Shown: positions 1 to 8,040, counted from the stretch's first letter. The stretch is DNA of 64,000 nt from Viridibacillus sp050279675 (GCF_050279675.1 NZ_JBNNUK010000019.1:5075-69074); one strand, 5' to 3'. The notes: generated by a model from the sequence alone, not told the origin. A program made the numbers and translations.

Positions 1-151
1 TGTCCGTGCCTGTCTCTATGGCGCCGCCAAATACATAGACAAACAGCATCATCATCATAATCGGAGTAATCGCCACCGTGATAATCGTATCCGGGCTGCG
101 CATGATGTTTCGCATTAAACGCCCTAGTAATACTCCTGTATTACTTTTCAT
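1..151 (-). CDS. ABC-2 type transporter permease, N-terminal part (runs off the window)
   Basis: The first 50 codons of a membrane protein are visible, starting MKSNTGVLLGRLMRNIMRS and running into a hydrophobic stretch rich in Met, Ile and Val. This is the usual N-terminus of DrrB/ABC-2 permeases. The ATG lies one base after the stop codon of the ATP-binding gene, and its AAAGGAGGAG ribosome binding site lies inside the end of that gene, so the two are translationally linked. It would form the membrane part of a drug or antibiotic exporter with the adjacent ATPase. The rest of the gene lies outside the window. Confidence 0.8.
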   Translation of the reverse strand, partial: MKSNTGVLLGRLMRNIMRSPDTIITVAITPIMMMMLFVYVFGGAIETGTD

Positions 152-913
152 TTACATCTCCTCCTTTTCACCTATGATCTCGAGGAAAATTTCCTCCAAT
201 GTCGGCTGCTTCTCGATGTACTCCACTTTCGTTGGCGGGAACATCTCTTTGAGTTCGGTAAGGGTACCGGTCGTGATGATTTTTCCGCCATGTAGGATGG
301 CGATACGGTCCGCCAGTTGTTCGGCTTCCTCCAGGTACTGGGTCGTCAGTAAGACGGTCGTGCCACCGTCGGCAAGCTCCTTGACGGTATCCCAGACTTC
401 TATCCGCGCTTCGGGGTCAAGCCCTGTCGTCGGTTCGTCGAGAAAAATGACTGCTGGCGTCCCGATCAGGCTCATGGCGATGTCTAGCCGGCGCTTCATC
501 CCACCGGAATATTTGCCCGCCCGGCGGTTAGCCGCATCGGTCAGGCTGAATCTTGTAAGCAGATTGTCGGCGACTTGAGCGGGATTGGCAACTCCCCGCA
601 ACTTTGCAATCATCATCAGGTTTTCCCGTCCGGTGAGCATACCGTCTAAAGCTGAGAACTGCCCTGTCAGGCTGATGCTCTGGCGAACATGATCCGGTTG
701 ACGCTGGACGTCAAATCCGCAAATACTTACTTCGCCGCTATCCGGCTTCATCAGCGTCGAGAGGATATTGACCGTCGTCGTCTTGCCCGCTCCATTTGAG
801 CCCAGCAGTGCGAAAATTTCGCCGCGCCGCACCTCAAAATCCACCCCCTTTAAGACTTCCTTGTCTTTAAAGAATTTTTTTAACCCTTTTACAAAAATCG
901 TTGCATTGCCCAT
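152..913 (-). CDS. ABC transporter ATP-binding protein (DrrA-like exporter ATPase)
   Basis: Cytoplasmic ATPase subunit of an ABC exporter. In the 253-aa product I see Walker A GSNGAGKTT at about residues 38-46, a Q-loop near 85, signature YSGGMKRR at 135-142 and Walker B VIFLDEPTTGLDP at 155-167, followed by the short C-terminal extension typical of DrrA/CcmA-type proteins. The start at MGNATIF is chosen because AAGGGGGAAAAAGT precedes it; an in-frame upstream extension of 15 codons lacks such a site. It sits downstream of PadR and DUF1048 genes and immediately before the permease, the standard arrangement of PadR-controlled drug exporters. The DNA is clearly GC-richer than the genes further along, which hints at transfer. 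Confidence 0.93.
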   Translation of the reverse strand: MGNATIFVKGLKKFFKDKEVLKGVDFEVRRGEIFALLGSNGAGKTTTVNILSTLMKPDSGEVSICGFDVQRQPDHVRQSISLTGQFSALDGMLTGRENLMMIAKLRGVANPAQVADNLLTRFSLTDAANRRAGKYSGGMKRRLDIAMSLIGTPAVIFLDEPTTGLDPEARIEVWDTVKELADGGTTVLLTTQYLEEAEQLADRIAILHGGKIITTGTLTELKEMFPPTKVEYIEKQPTLEEIFLEIIGEKEEM

Positions 914-982
914 ACTTTTTCCCCCTTTTAATAAGCTTCTTGTGGAGCTAGATTGCATATACCCTTCTATATAGTATGACTG

Positions 983-1011
983 ATATTCTGTATTACTTAC
1001 TACCTGGTATA
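983..1011 (-). promoter_or_regulatory. Third copy of PadR-region operator-like motif
   Basis: The plus-strand core CTGTATTACTTACTACC matches the cores of two copies upstream of the padR-like gene (CAGTATTACTTATTACA and CAGTGTTACTTACTACA). It lies in the 170-base gap between the DUF1048 gene and the ABC ATPase gene, about 70-100 bases before the ATPase start. A PadR-type repressor binding here could control an internal promoter. That role is inferred only from repetition and position. Confidence 0.5.
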
Positions 1012-1083
1012 AAATAAAACTGAATAACGAAGGTGTAATTTCACATTTGTTATCAGCTATTCAGTCGGTATTATCTATTGAAT

Positions 1084-1428
1084 TTATTTTTTTCCTAATC
1101 GATTCAAGATACTCTGATTCAAATCTTCACGATACTTGGCGACATAGGTTTTAGCGTTTGCCACTAGTTCGTCGGCAAAGGACGCCACGTCGTTCCCAGT
1201 TATTTCTATCACTTGTCTACCTTCCGCCGCACCGGCTTCGAACAACTCGATTAATTCATACTGTATGTGCAGCATATCCATCCCGCTGCCCGCCGCTGAG
1301 AATTTCCACATGTAGTTTTGAATTTTCTTAAATACAAACTGGTAGTCCTTTGGCAGGGATTCAACCCGTGCCATCATCATCTTGTATTCTTTTTTATCAC
1401 CCATCATTTTTTTGAACATTTCCATCAT
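1084..1428 (-). CDS. DUF1048 family protein
   Basis: A 114-aa soluble, mostly helical protein beginning MMEMFKKMMGDKKEYKMMM, typical of the DUF1048 family in length and composition. Members are usually encoded beside PadR-type regulators and ABC exporters; their function is unknown. The start was placed at the double Met because AGAGGAGGAAAAAAAC directly precedes it. It lies 70 bases after the PadR gene on the same strand and belongs to the same predicted unit. No catalytic motif or membrane segment is visible. Confidence 0.8.
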   Translation of the reverse strand: MMEMFKKMMGDKKEYKMMMARVESLPKDYQFVFKKIQNYMWKFSAAGSGMDMLHIQYELIELFEAGAAEGRQVIEITGNDVASFADELVANAKTYVAKYREDLNQSILNRLGKK

Positions 1429-1498
1429 GTTTTTTTCCTCCTCTTTTATAAAGCTGAACAAGACACTCCAAAAATATCGTACGGAATATCTTATGAAG

Positions 1499-1819
1499 CT
1501 AGATTGACTTCAAGACGTTGATTTTTGCTGATACAAAATTCCATTTTTCCCAAAACAATTCAAGTTCCTGGCGGCCAGCCTCATTAAGTGAGTAAAACTT
1601 GCGGGGCGGCCCCATATCCGACGGTTTTTTTTCTATGTTCACAAGTTTTTTCTTTTCTAATCGCACGAGAATGGTGTAGACCGTCCCTTCCACGACTTCG
1701 GTAAACCCGAGCTCGTTTAGGCGGCGGGTAATCTCATAGCCATAGGTTTCATGGCGGCTGATGATTTCCAGCACGCAGCCTTCCAGCGAACCCTTCAGCA
1801 TTTCAGTTAAATTTTCCAT
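1499..1819 (-). CDS. PadR family transcriptional regulator
   Basis: A 106-aa winged-helix protein. The N-terminal half holds the PadR helix-turn-helix pattern (LEGCVLEIISRHETYGYEI, then EVVEGTVYTILVRLEKKKLV with the wing), followed by GPPRKFYSLNEAGRQEL, the conserved PadR turn. A strong AGAGGAGGATC site precedes the ATG. As the first gene of a predicted PadR-DUF1048-ABC operon it probably represses the exporter and itself, releasing on drug binding as known for LmrR and PadR. Two near-identical operator-like motifs lie in its promoter region. Confidence 0.92.
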   Translation of the reverse strand: MENLTEMLKGSLEGCVLEIISRHETYGYEITRRLNELGFTEVVEGTVYTILVRLEKKKLVNIEKKPSDMGPPRKFYSLNEAGRQELELFWEKWNFVSAKINVLKSI

Positions 1820-1919
1820 GTTTAGATCCTCCTCTACCTCCCCTATTTTGTCTGACTTATATTCAGTATAACAGAGTACTAAGGTAAATTTTTACTGAAT
1901 AGCTTTTGGGAAATCACGC

Positions 1920-2076
1920 TATTCAGTATTACTTATTACATATATATTGTAGCACCGAGTAGAAGGTGTCAACTTTTTTTCTTAAAAATATTTTTGCAAC
2001 CTCACTATTCAGTGGTGTCAGTATCCAGTGTTACTTACTACAGGTATATCGTAACACGAAGTAGATAGACCGTCAA
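1920..2076 (-). promoter_or_regulatory. Duplicated promoter/operator region upstream of the PadR-type gene
   Basis: Two promoter-like modules point toward the PadR gene. The distal one has TTGACG (2076-2071), a 17-base spacer and TACGAT (2053-2048). The proximal one has TTGACA (1972-1967) and either TACAAT at a 15-base spacer or CAATAT at 17. Each is followed by the same core (plus-strand CAGTGTTACTTACTACA and CAGTATTACTTATTACA), placed where a bound repressor would cover the -10 and start site. A third copy lies before the ABC ATPase. I read these as autoregulatory PadR operators; the binding is not shown. Confidence 0.6.
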
Positions 2077-2105
2077 CTGGATTTTCTAAATATTTTTAAA
2101 ACCAG

Positions 2106-2340
2106 CTATCCCCATTGGATACAGCCAATTTTCTTTATAAAGATTTTACTTCCTCCTATGCTTTTTTCACAATGATTTCTTCGAGGATCATTCCCGTCTA
2201 GGAGCTGTACATGTGAATATGGCAATCCTATATCTTGTATTTTTTCTGGAATAAACCTACTATATGTATTCCTCCACGTAGCAACTGCAATAGACCTAAT
2301 ACTTTCAATATCTTGAAAAGTCCATCTCTCTTATTACCAT
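2106..2340 (-). pseudogene. Truncated, frameshifted GNAT N-acetyltransferase
   Basis: From an ATG with a GAGGGG site, MVIREM matches a GNAT start. One extra base then shifts the frame, and the second frame continues TFQDIESIRSIAVATWRNTY, a classic first-helix region of GNAT acetyltransferases. It continues to residue 68 or so and ends at a stop after about 78 codons, roughly half the usual size, without the acetyl-CoA binding motif. I infer a decayed acetyltransferase with both a frameshift and a deletion. Confidence 0.6.
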
Positions 2341-2408
2341 AATTCATCCCCTCAATTTATTTGAATACAACTTAACAATGTAATTCTTAATTTTTCTGTA
2401 CAAACCTA

Positions 2409-2497
2409 CTTAAACTAACCTGCCCCTCTAGTTGAACAAGAAAAAAGAGCAGTATGTACAGCTCAATGATATTCTACTAAAGCCCCCATTCGTATTA
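2409..2497 (-). repeat. Dispersed palindromic repeat, copy R1 (carries a terminator)
   Basis: It contains AAACTAACC, TAGTTGAAC, then AAGAAAAAAGAGC, a short loop, CAGCTC and TCTACTAAAGC, the order also found in copies near 54.5, 56.0 and 57.2 kb. Read on the minus strand, GAGC...GCTC is followed by TTTTTTC, a Rho-independent terminator just downstream of the GH35 remnant. Confidence 0.6.
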
Positions 2498-2581
2498 TTA
2501 GGTCAACCAGAGTAATCTGATTGACTATTTTTATTCAATTGATAGATTGATAGTGGCTGAGTAGAATGAAAGCTCCCTAGT

Positions 2582-2995
2582 TTAGCCTAATTTATGTTCA
2601 TTAATGAGTGAAATGCTATCATTTTCATGTTCATGGAGTTCAAAGACAATCAGTTCATTTTCACATTTTTTCAACAGTGGCCCAGGTAAGTATAAGGTCT
2701 CCTGTGGACCAACCTCCCAATATCTTCCTAGGTTGAATCCGTTAATGAATACAACCCCTTTTTTCCAGCCAGTCAACTCCACAAATGTATCCCCAATCTC
2801 CTCAACATCAAACTTTCCACGGAAAAAGGTCGGGAAACCATTATGCTTAACGGCGTTTTTCTTAAAAACAAGTTGTTCAATATTATCGAGAGGCAATGTA
2901 TAAATTGTCCAATCGAATAGGAACTGGTAATGGAATCGAACACCACGGGTAATCCCCTTCTTCATCAGAAAAATTAAAAGAAGTAATAACCTCAA
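2582..2995 (-). pseudogene. C-terminal remnant of a family 35 beta-galactosidase
   Basis: The reading frame contains FINGFNLGRYWEVGPQETLY followed by LPGPLLKKCENELIVFEL, the conserved C-terminal jelly-roll segment of GH35 beta-galactosidases. Only about 120 of the roughly 580 residues expected of this family remain, and the catalytic TIM barrel is absent. The apparent N-terminus is a short unrelated leader. The frame itself is intact, so a small product could be made, but it could not be a glycosidase. I interpret it as the relic of a deletion. Confidence 0.72.
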
Positions 2996-3067
2996 AGTGA
3001 TTTTGGAGTTATTACCTCTTTTAATTTAATCATTATAAAATCTGGCTTGTATCATGCAAGTTTGCAG

Positions 3068-3199
3068 TTACTTATGATACGGTTCACCGAAACTAATATT
3101 AAACTCGTTATAAAATGGAATTCCTTCTGTACCCACTAGTTGAAGAATGAAATGATAGCCTTTTCCCAGTCGATCCGTTTTCAAGTTCAAATATAGCTG
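3068..3199 (-). pseudogene. Unidentified coding remnant
   Basis: A 43-codon open stretch with protein-like composition, ending FNISFGEPYHK before a stop, begins right after an in-frame TGA and has no start codon. It includes GKGYHFILQLVGTEGIPFYN. I do not recognise the family. It lies between the GH35 remnant and the DUF4256 gene and is probably the tail of a deleted gene. Confidence 0.3.
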
Positions 3200-3211
3200 T
3201 CAATGCAAAAT

Positions 3212-3778
3212 TTAGACTCTTAGCGAGCCACGGAAGCCCCTTGCAGCATAGTAGGATTCTGCTCCATTATGGTACACAAAGACAGTGTCGTAGCGATGAT
3301 CACAAAAGATTGCCCCGCCGAGTTTTCTAATATTATCAGGTGTTTGCACCCAGCTCGACGTTTTCAAATCGAAATTTTCAAGTTTCTGCAGTTCTCGGTA
3401 TTTTTCTTCCGTTAATAGTTCAATGCCCATGGCAGTTGCCATATCATTAGCGTTATTTTCTGGTTTGTGTTTTTTTCTTGACTCCAGTGCTTCACGATCG
3501 TAACAAACACTTCTGCGCCCTTTAGGACTTTCAGCTGAACAATCATAAAAAATGTATTCGCCCGTCTTTATATCATAGCCAACAACATCCGGTTCACCAC
3601 CAGTTCCTTCCATTTCATTAAGCGACCACAGTTTTTCAGTAGTAGCTTCGAGCTTAGCTTGTACTTTAGCCCATTCAAGACCTTTATGGCGGTTCATGTT
3701 TTTCTCAAAACGGGCTTTCAAAGTTCTAAGTAGTTCCTCACGTTGTTCTAGTGACAACTCCTTATTTCTCTTTGTCAT
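3212..3778 (-). CDS. DUF4256 domain-containing protein
   Basis: A 188-aa cytoplasmic protein with the strongly conserved DUF4256 pattern: RFEKNMNRHKGLEWAKVQAK near the N-terminus, EPDVVGYD around residue 64, CSAESPKGRRSVCYDREALE around 80-99, and the C-terminal YYAARGFRGSLRV. It is full length. A good AAGGGGGAAAC site precedes the ATG. Function is unknown for the family. It stands alone, with a decayed stretch downstream and a long intergenic region upstream. Confidence 0.92.
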   Translation of the reverse strand: MTKRNKELSLEQREELLRTLKARFEKNMNRHKGLEWAKVQAKLEATTEKLWSLNEMEGTGGEPDVVGYDIKTGEYIFYDCSAESPKGRRSVCYDREALESRKKHKPENNANDMATAMGIELLTEEKYRELQKLENFDLKTSSWVQTPDNIRKLGGAIFCDHRYDTVFVYHNGAESYYAARGFRGSLRV

Positions 3779-4085
3779 ATTAGTTTCCCCCTTATTGTTT
3801 ATTCATTATGGTTTAAGTACTAAAATACTGCATAATAAAAAAAGCGTCGTCTATGCAGTACATTAATCTTAAACTAAATCAGCTGATAGGATGTCAATAT
3901 TTTTCTCTAAAATTCTAATTAACCTTCTGAAAAGCAGTAAACCTCCTATTACTTATTTTTATCGTTTATCCCTCAAAATACGTAATATGATTATTTATTT
4001 TACAAAAGAAAATATGTATTAGATTGAAGCTACCTCTCATTTTTATAACTATACATATTATAGCTTGTAGAAAGGCGGGGTTTTT

Positions 4086-4193
4086 ATGGAATACAGTGGA
4101 GAATTTCGTGAACATAACAATGGTTCAGCATTCGCTCTACTCGTTGTACTATTCATTCTACTAATTATTGTCGGCACTGCTTTCATGTGTTAA
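4086..4193 (+). CDS. YjcZ family sporulation-associated miniprotein
   Basis: A 35-aa protein, MEYSGEFREHNNGSAFALLV followed by VLFILLIIVGTAFMC. The single hydrophobic helix FALLVVLFILLIIVG after a short polar, glycine-containing head is the hallmark of the YjcZ family of tiny membrane peptides found in spore-forming Bacillales. AAAGGCGGGG precedes the ATG at proper distance. A CATATTATA element about 25 bases upstream resembles a sporulation sigma -10 (CATAnnnTA), though no convincing -35 was found. A strong terminator follows immediately. Confidence 0.82.
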   Translation: MEYSGEFREHNNGSAFALLVVLFILLIIVGTAFMC

Positions 4194-4194
4194 A

Positions 4195-4230
4195 AAAAGG
4201 GTCACTTTCCACCGAGTGACCCTTTTAATA
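4195..4230 (+). terminator. Rho-independent terminator of the YjcZ-like gene
   Basis: AAGGGTCACT and AGTGACCCTT form a 10-bp stem with a short loop, flanked by an A-run on the left and TTTTAAT on the right, so it could act in both directions. It begins at the stop codon of the miniprotein gene. Confidence 0.85.
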
Positions 4231-4367
4231 GTTTCTTTCTTCATATACATATTTAGTTCACGTTTCATTTACTGCAAATTTTCTTTCAGATATTCAATCA
4301 ATATAGTGATAAAATTAGTAATCTCTGCTTAGTATATCTGTTTAAAATAACCTTCTACTCTTTTTTC

Positions 4368-4444
4368 TTCAACTAACCTTTCCCGTTACTTGAATAAGAA
4401 AAAGGTGCTCTACTTAGTTGCAGTAAAGTACCCGTTAGTTGAAC
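4368..4444. repeat. Dispersed palindromic repeat, copy R2
   Basis: Bounded by perfect 10-bp inverted termini, TTCAACTAAC at 4368-4377 and GTTAGTTGAA at 4434-4443, with AATAAGAAAAAGGTGCTC and CAGTAAAGTACCC between. It is related to copies R1 and R3-R5 and lies downstream of the minus-strand gene that ends at 4677. The internal terminator stem seen in other copies is degenerate here. Confidence 0.6.
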
Positions 4445-4676
4445 ATGTTTCCCGATTATGGCAACGCCCTTCCCTTAACCACATTTTGCCTCTTTTTTTG
4501 GTGTGAGTGTAGTAAAGTATTCACTAACTAATGACAATTAATATAATAATCGTTATTCTAGTATCTTTTAATAAAGTCATTCCATTGAATTATTCATAAA
4601 TACTTTTTACTAATCTAAGAGCATAGTAGTTCAGTCTACATTTACCCTCATTGGATTGCTCACATCAACTCATCAT

Positions 4677-5345
4677 CTAAAATCGATAAGGAAATTGCAT
4701 TATAATAGCTGATGAAATCATATCTGCCATTTCCAATGCTTCTGCTTCGATTTTATTAAAAACTTCAATACTTAATTTATAGTTTTTCTGAATCATAGAA
4801 ACTGCTTCATTTTTAGTTAAAGCTAAATGTGAATAAAACATCTTTCGTAATTCTTCTTTATTTATATATGGATTTATACTACTTAAAAAAGCTATAATCT
4901 CATCTGCATTACGATACCATTCTTTTTCTTTAGCATCTACTGTTTTTGTATCACCTTTTACAGCTGCAGTAACTAATTGTGCGGCTATTACTAAATGTTC
5001 TTTCATTAGCTCAGCATAACGATCTGCGATTTGGTCACCATAATAAGGACGGAGGCTATTCCCTAAATCGGTAGCATTTTGTAAAAGTCGCTCTTGTACA
5101 AATGGTAAATCTGGCAAACCAAAAACAATGCTTATAATTGTCATCCTGGTCCAGTTGACATGCTCCATCCAAAGTAACCGATTCATACTTATATTATCAA
5201 CTGCTGCTTTACTGATGCAACGAGAGGCATTATATTTTGAATTTTGGTTCGAAAAATGGCTAAAGGGTGCGGTATATTGTGAGTATAGAGGGTTATAATT
5301 CGCTATTCCAGGATACGAGTAGAACCCATTTGAATAAGGGTACAC
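4677..5345 (-). CDS. Conserved Bacillales protein with Tyr/Pro-rich N-terminus
   Basis: A 222-aa protein. Residues 1-45 are rich in Tyr, Pro, Asn and Ser (MYPYSNGFYSYPGIANYNPL), as in spore-surface proteins. Residues 50-220 are helical, with NRLLWMEHVNWTRMTIISIV, an HLVIAAQLVTAA stretch, WYRNADEIIAFLSSINPY and EALEMADMI. This helical domain is a known conserved Bacillus family that databases sometimes label acetylglutamate kinase without support. I see no kinase motif. The start is GTG behind AAAGGAGTG. Its biochemical role is unknown; a spore or stationary-phase role is a guess from the N-terminus. Confidence 0.75.
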   Translation of the reverse strand: MYPYSNGFYSYPGIANYNPLYSQYTAPFSHFSNQNSKYNASRCISKAAVDNISMNRLLWMEHVNWTRMTIISIVFGLPDLPFVQERLLQNATDLGNSLRPYYGDQIADRYAELMKEHLVIAAQLVTAAVKGDTKTVDAKEKEWYRNADEIIAFLSSINPYINKEELRKMFYSHLALTKNEAVSMIQKNYKLSIEVFNKIEAEALEMADMISSAIIMQFPYRF

Positions 5346-5622
5346 TGTACATTCACTCCTTTAATTTGTGGAACTCTAAATTAAGTTCTTTCATTAGGAT
5401 ACTCAGAAACAACAATAAATGTGAAATGACTGTACAACGTAACCATTCATCCTTATCAAGTGATTCAAGACAGATGATATTATATTAAACTATTATTAAT
5501 ACTCTCCTAAAAGCCTATCAAATCTGATAAAACCAAAAAATTTCAACTCTAATTATCTAGGAAAATGTAACATAAACTAGTGCCAATTAACTTTACCCTA
5601 TTTTATCATGCCAAAATAGTTG

Positions 5623-5651
5623 TTGACACCTAGCAAACTTTTATATACAAT
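5623..5651 (+). promoter_or_regulatory. Sigma-A type promoter of the EamA transporter gene
   Basis: TTGACA at 5623-5628 and TACAAT at 5646-5651 are separated by exactly 17 bases, giving an expected start near 5659. Transcription would include a structured leader of about 120 bases before the coding region. Confidence 0.8.
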
Positions 5652-5658
5652 TTTCATA

Positions 5659-5779
5659 ATTTGATACGCAAACTCACACGAATTCGTGAGTGGCGGAATT
5701 TTGTAGAGTTTTAACTCTGTTTCATTCGCCCGTCGTCTATTTATAGACGACGGGATTTTTTATTTTTTGGAGGGATTTT
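5659..5779 (+). promoter_or_regulatory. Structured 5' leader with attenuator, unidentified class
   Basis: Just after the predicted start lies a palindrome, CTCAC...GTGAG (5673-5690, inner CACGAATTCGTG), then GGCGG, a GAGTTTTAACTC hairpin and CGCC, followed by a strong terminator at 5729-5766 before the ribosome binding site. GGCG (5692-5695) can pair with CGCC (5727-5730), which overlaps the start of the terminator stem, so alternative folds are possible. It fits none of the riboswitch consensus sequences I know. It could be a small riboswitch, or an operator palindrome plus attenuator. Confidence 0.5.
5729..5766 (+). terminator. Leader terminator before the EamA gene
   Basis: CCCGTCGTCTAT and ATAGACGACGGG form a perfect 12-bp stem with a tiny loop, followed by ATTTTTTATTTTTT. 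It lies between the promoter and the GGAGGG site of the next gene, so it must be bypassed for expression. Confidence 0.9.
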
Positions 5780-6697
5780 TTGAATAAATTGAAGTTTTCT
5801 TTAGTGGTTTTATTAGGTGCCTGTAGCTATGGAGTCCTATCTTCCATACTTAAAATTGGATTTTTAAATGGATTTTCTTTTCCTGAACTTTTAGGTGGAC
5901 AATATGTATTTGGCTGGTTAGGACTATTATTACTTGTTATTACCTTTTCTCGTTATAAAGTATCCTCAAAAAATATATTATCGTTGTTAGCCGTTGGGAT
6001 AACAATGAGTTTAACAAGTATTTTTTACGGGCTTTCTGTAAAAGAACTACCTGCATCCATTGCTATTGTGTTGTTATTTCAATTCACATGGATGGGCGTT
6101 CTAATTGAAGCAATTGCTAATAAAACTTTTCCAAGTCGTGAAAAGGTATTGTCCATTCTCATCTTATTTGTAGGAACGGTGTTTGCTGGGGGTGTATTTG
6201 AAGGTTTAGGACAACAATTATCTATAAAAGGAATCATCTTTGGTTTACTAGCAGCTATAACTTTTTCCTTATATATATTTGCAAGTGGACGTGTTTCTAC
6301 AGAAGTTCCAATCTATTCAAAAAGCTTTCTTATGACAACGAGTGCAACACTCTTTGTTTGCTTAGTATTTCCCCCGACATACTTGATTGATGGCACACTG
6401 CAGGCTGGATTATGGAAATATGCTTTAATCCTAGGTTTCTTTGGTGTTGTTATACCAGTCATTTGTTTTTCCATTGGTGTTCCAAAAGTAGGGACAGGCC
6501 TTGGAACAATTTTAGGCGCAGTCGAACTCCCAACAGCAGTTATTGCTTCTATTACACTTGTTCATGAAGTCGTATCGCCTTTACAATGGATTGGAATCAT
6601 TTGTATTTTATCCGGAATTTTCATACCTCAAATGTTACAAGTACAAAAAGAGAAGAAACAATTCCGTTTTCGCGAGAAACTACAGAACTTTAGGTAG
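5780..6697 (+). CDS. EamA (DMT superfamily) transporter
   Basis: A 305-aa integral membrane protein with about ten hydrophobic segments in two EamA repeats of five (residues roughly 5-140 and 150-285), and a basic cytoplasmic tail KEKKQFRFREK. Members export or import small metabolites; the substrate cannot be read from the sequence. The start is TTG, eight bases after TTGGAGGG, and no better in-frame start exists. Expression probably depends on read-through of a strong leader terminator, so the transporter may respond to its own substrate or a related metabolite. Confidence 0.9.
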   Translation: MNKLKFSLVVLLGACSYGVLSSILKIGFLNGFSFPELLGGQYVFGWLGLLLLVITFSRYKVSSKNILSLLAVGITMSLTSIFYGLSVKELPASIAIVLLFQFTWMGVLIEAIANKTFPSREKVLSILILFVGTVFAGGVFEGLGQQLSIKGIIFGLLAAITFSLYIFASGRVSTEVPIYSKSFLMTTSATLFVCLVFPPTYLIDGTLQAGLWKYALILGFFGVVIPVICFSIGVPKVGTGLGTILGAVELPTAVIASITLVHEVVSPLQWIGIICILSGIFIPQMLQVQKEKKQFRFREKLQNFR

Positions 6698-6747
6698 GTA
6701 TCTATGTAGTTCCACAAACTAAAATTAGCTTTTGATGTTTTCAAAAA

Positions 6748-6792
6748 AGAATCCATTTCGATCAAACCTTTTCAAAATGGATTCTTTTTATT
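6748..6792 (+). terminator. Terminator after the EamA gene
   Basis: AGAATCCATTT and AAATGGATTCT form an 11-bp stem with a 16-base loop followed by TTTTTATTT, 50 bases past the stop codon. The A-run before the stem would allow bidirectional use. Confidence 0.85.
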
Positions 6793-6849
6793 TGATGGTG
6801 AAATATTTCATACAATACTTATCAAGGTTTCAGGTTCTCTACAGAAAAA

Positions 6850-7035
6850 ATCAAACTTAAAGCTTCATATGTAATCCCAAAAATTTTCTGGGCACTGCAT
6901 ATGTTGAATCAAAGAATCCGTACTGTTGGATAGATCGACCTTTTCTAGATAGCCCGCCTCTAATCGATTAACGAACTAATTCAAAATAATAAACTTGAAG
7001 AATAGATTATAGGACAAACGCATTTTATGTATTTT
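6850..7035. other. Gene-free stretch with possible coding trace
   Basis: No complete gene. On the minus strand one frame reads EAGYLEKVDLSNSTDSLIQ for about 30 codons before a stop, which looks protein-like but has no start and no recognisable family. It may be an old remnant. Confidence 0.2.
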
Positions 7036-7044
7036 ACTCTTCCT

Positions 7045-7548
7045 TTATAAAACTTCAAATTCCATTTTCCTCATACGTTCTTTTCTAAATATCTCTTTGG
7101 CATCTTTATAATTTACAGGAACAATAGGACGCATTATCGCACTTAACTTAATATTCGATTCTATCACATCAACACCTGTATATTCTAACAATCTATAAAA
7201 GTATCTATTTTGATTAATAGTTACAGGTAGTATTTTTCCTAACTTAAAATCGTATATACGCGAATCATTAAACTCACAATGAATACTTACCTCTATTTCA
7301 TCTCTAGCCCTAGATTTTTTAAACTCAGTATCATGTGGTATAAATTGATTTTTACTAAGATCTTGAACTATATAAACTATCTCTATCATTCTTTCTTCCG
7401 TAATCTCAAAACACTCAATACCTATAATCAAATAATATTTCTCGTCGATTTCACTTACTTCACCAATTTTCTTTGTACTCTCAAAAGGATAATAACTGAC
7501 TTTCATTTTTCTTATTACACCTAAATCTATATCAAGCAATATTTTCAC
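7045..7548 (-). CDS. Hypothetical protein
   Basis: An intact frame of 167 codons with normal codon use. The product is a soluble mixed alpha/beta protein with a conserved-looking core (KKIGEVSEIDEKYYLIIGIE; DFKLGKILPVTINQNRYFYR) and a basic C-terminus RKERMRKMEFEVL. I recognise no family. The start is uncertain: GTG at 7548, or a TTG three codons later placed better after AGTGAGGTG. No neighbour is close enough for an operon. Confidence 0.6.
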   Translation of the reverse strand: MKILLDIDLGVIRKMKVSYYPFESTKKIGEVSEIDEKYYLIIGIECFEITEERMIEIVYIVQDLSKNQFIPHDTEFKKSRARDEIEVSIHCEFNDSRIYDFKLGKILPVTINQNRYFYRLLEYTGVDVIESNIKLSAIMRPIVPVNYKDAKEIFRKERMRKMEFEVL

Positions 7549-7911
7549 CTCACTTATGATTATCTATTTATGAAAAGCTTGTTTTATTTGTTTCAATAAA
7601 ATATGTAAACATTATTTTGTCATCAGATTTTGTATGATACAAAAATGTTATGCAATCCAATTTATCACCCTCTCTTCTACTTCCTATACCCGTTATCTTC
7701 TTTCTCGAATCATCTGAGAGCGTTTTAGATTCATAAAAATCCACAAAATTACTCGGACTTAATTTTAATACGTATTTTATTTATTAAAACTCGCAAATAA
7801 AGTATCTATTCAGATAATTCTATCGAAAATAAACGAATTAGTATATACAAATATTGTAAAGATATAAAAAAATCGTGAACAAGTTCAAGATTGCCAACAT
7901 AATGATAGGGA

Positions 7912-8040
7912 TTAGTCTTCTTTCAACAATTCTTCAATTGCATTCAAATAATTGGCAAGTAAAATGGCTAAGTCATAAAAATATGAATCCTCCAAAGCAT
8001 TTTGTTCATTAAAAAACTTCGATAATAAATTATATAGAGG
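7912..8040 (-). pseudogene. Coding remnant without a start codon
   Basis: Forty-two codons with strongly protein-like content (FFNEQNALEDSYFYDLAILL, then ANYLNAIEELLKED) end at a proper stop, but the frame opens after a TAG and has no ATG, GTG or TTG. It follows a hairpin and a small frame upstream. It may be the end of a broken small gene. Confidence 0.28.

Noticed and set aside
4677..5345. Acetylglutamate kinase
   Set aside because: Relatives are sometimes labelled this way, but no amino-acid kinase motif is present and arginine biosynthesis genes are absent nearby.
5659..5779. Assignment of the EamA leader to a known riboswitch (SAM, purine, preQ1, guanidine, fluoride, THF)
   Set aside because: None of the conserved cores of these classes is present, so the leader is left unassigned.
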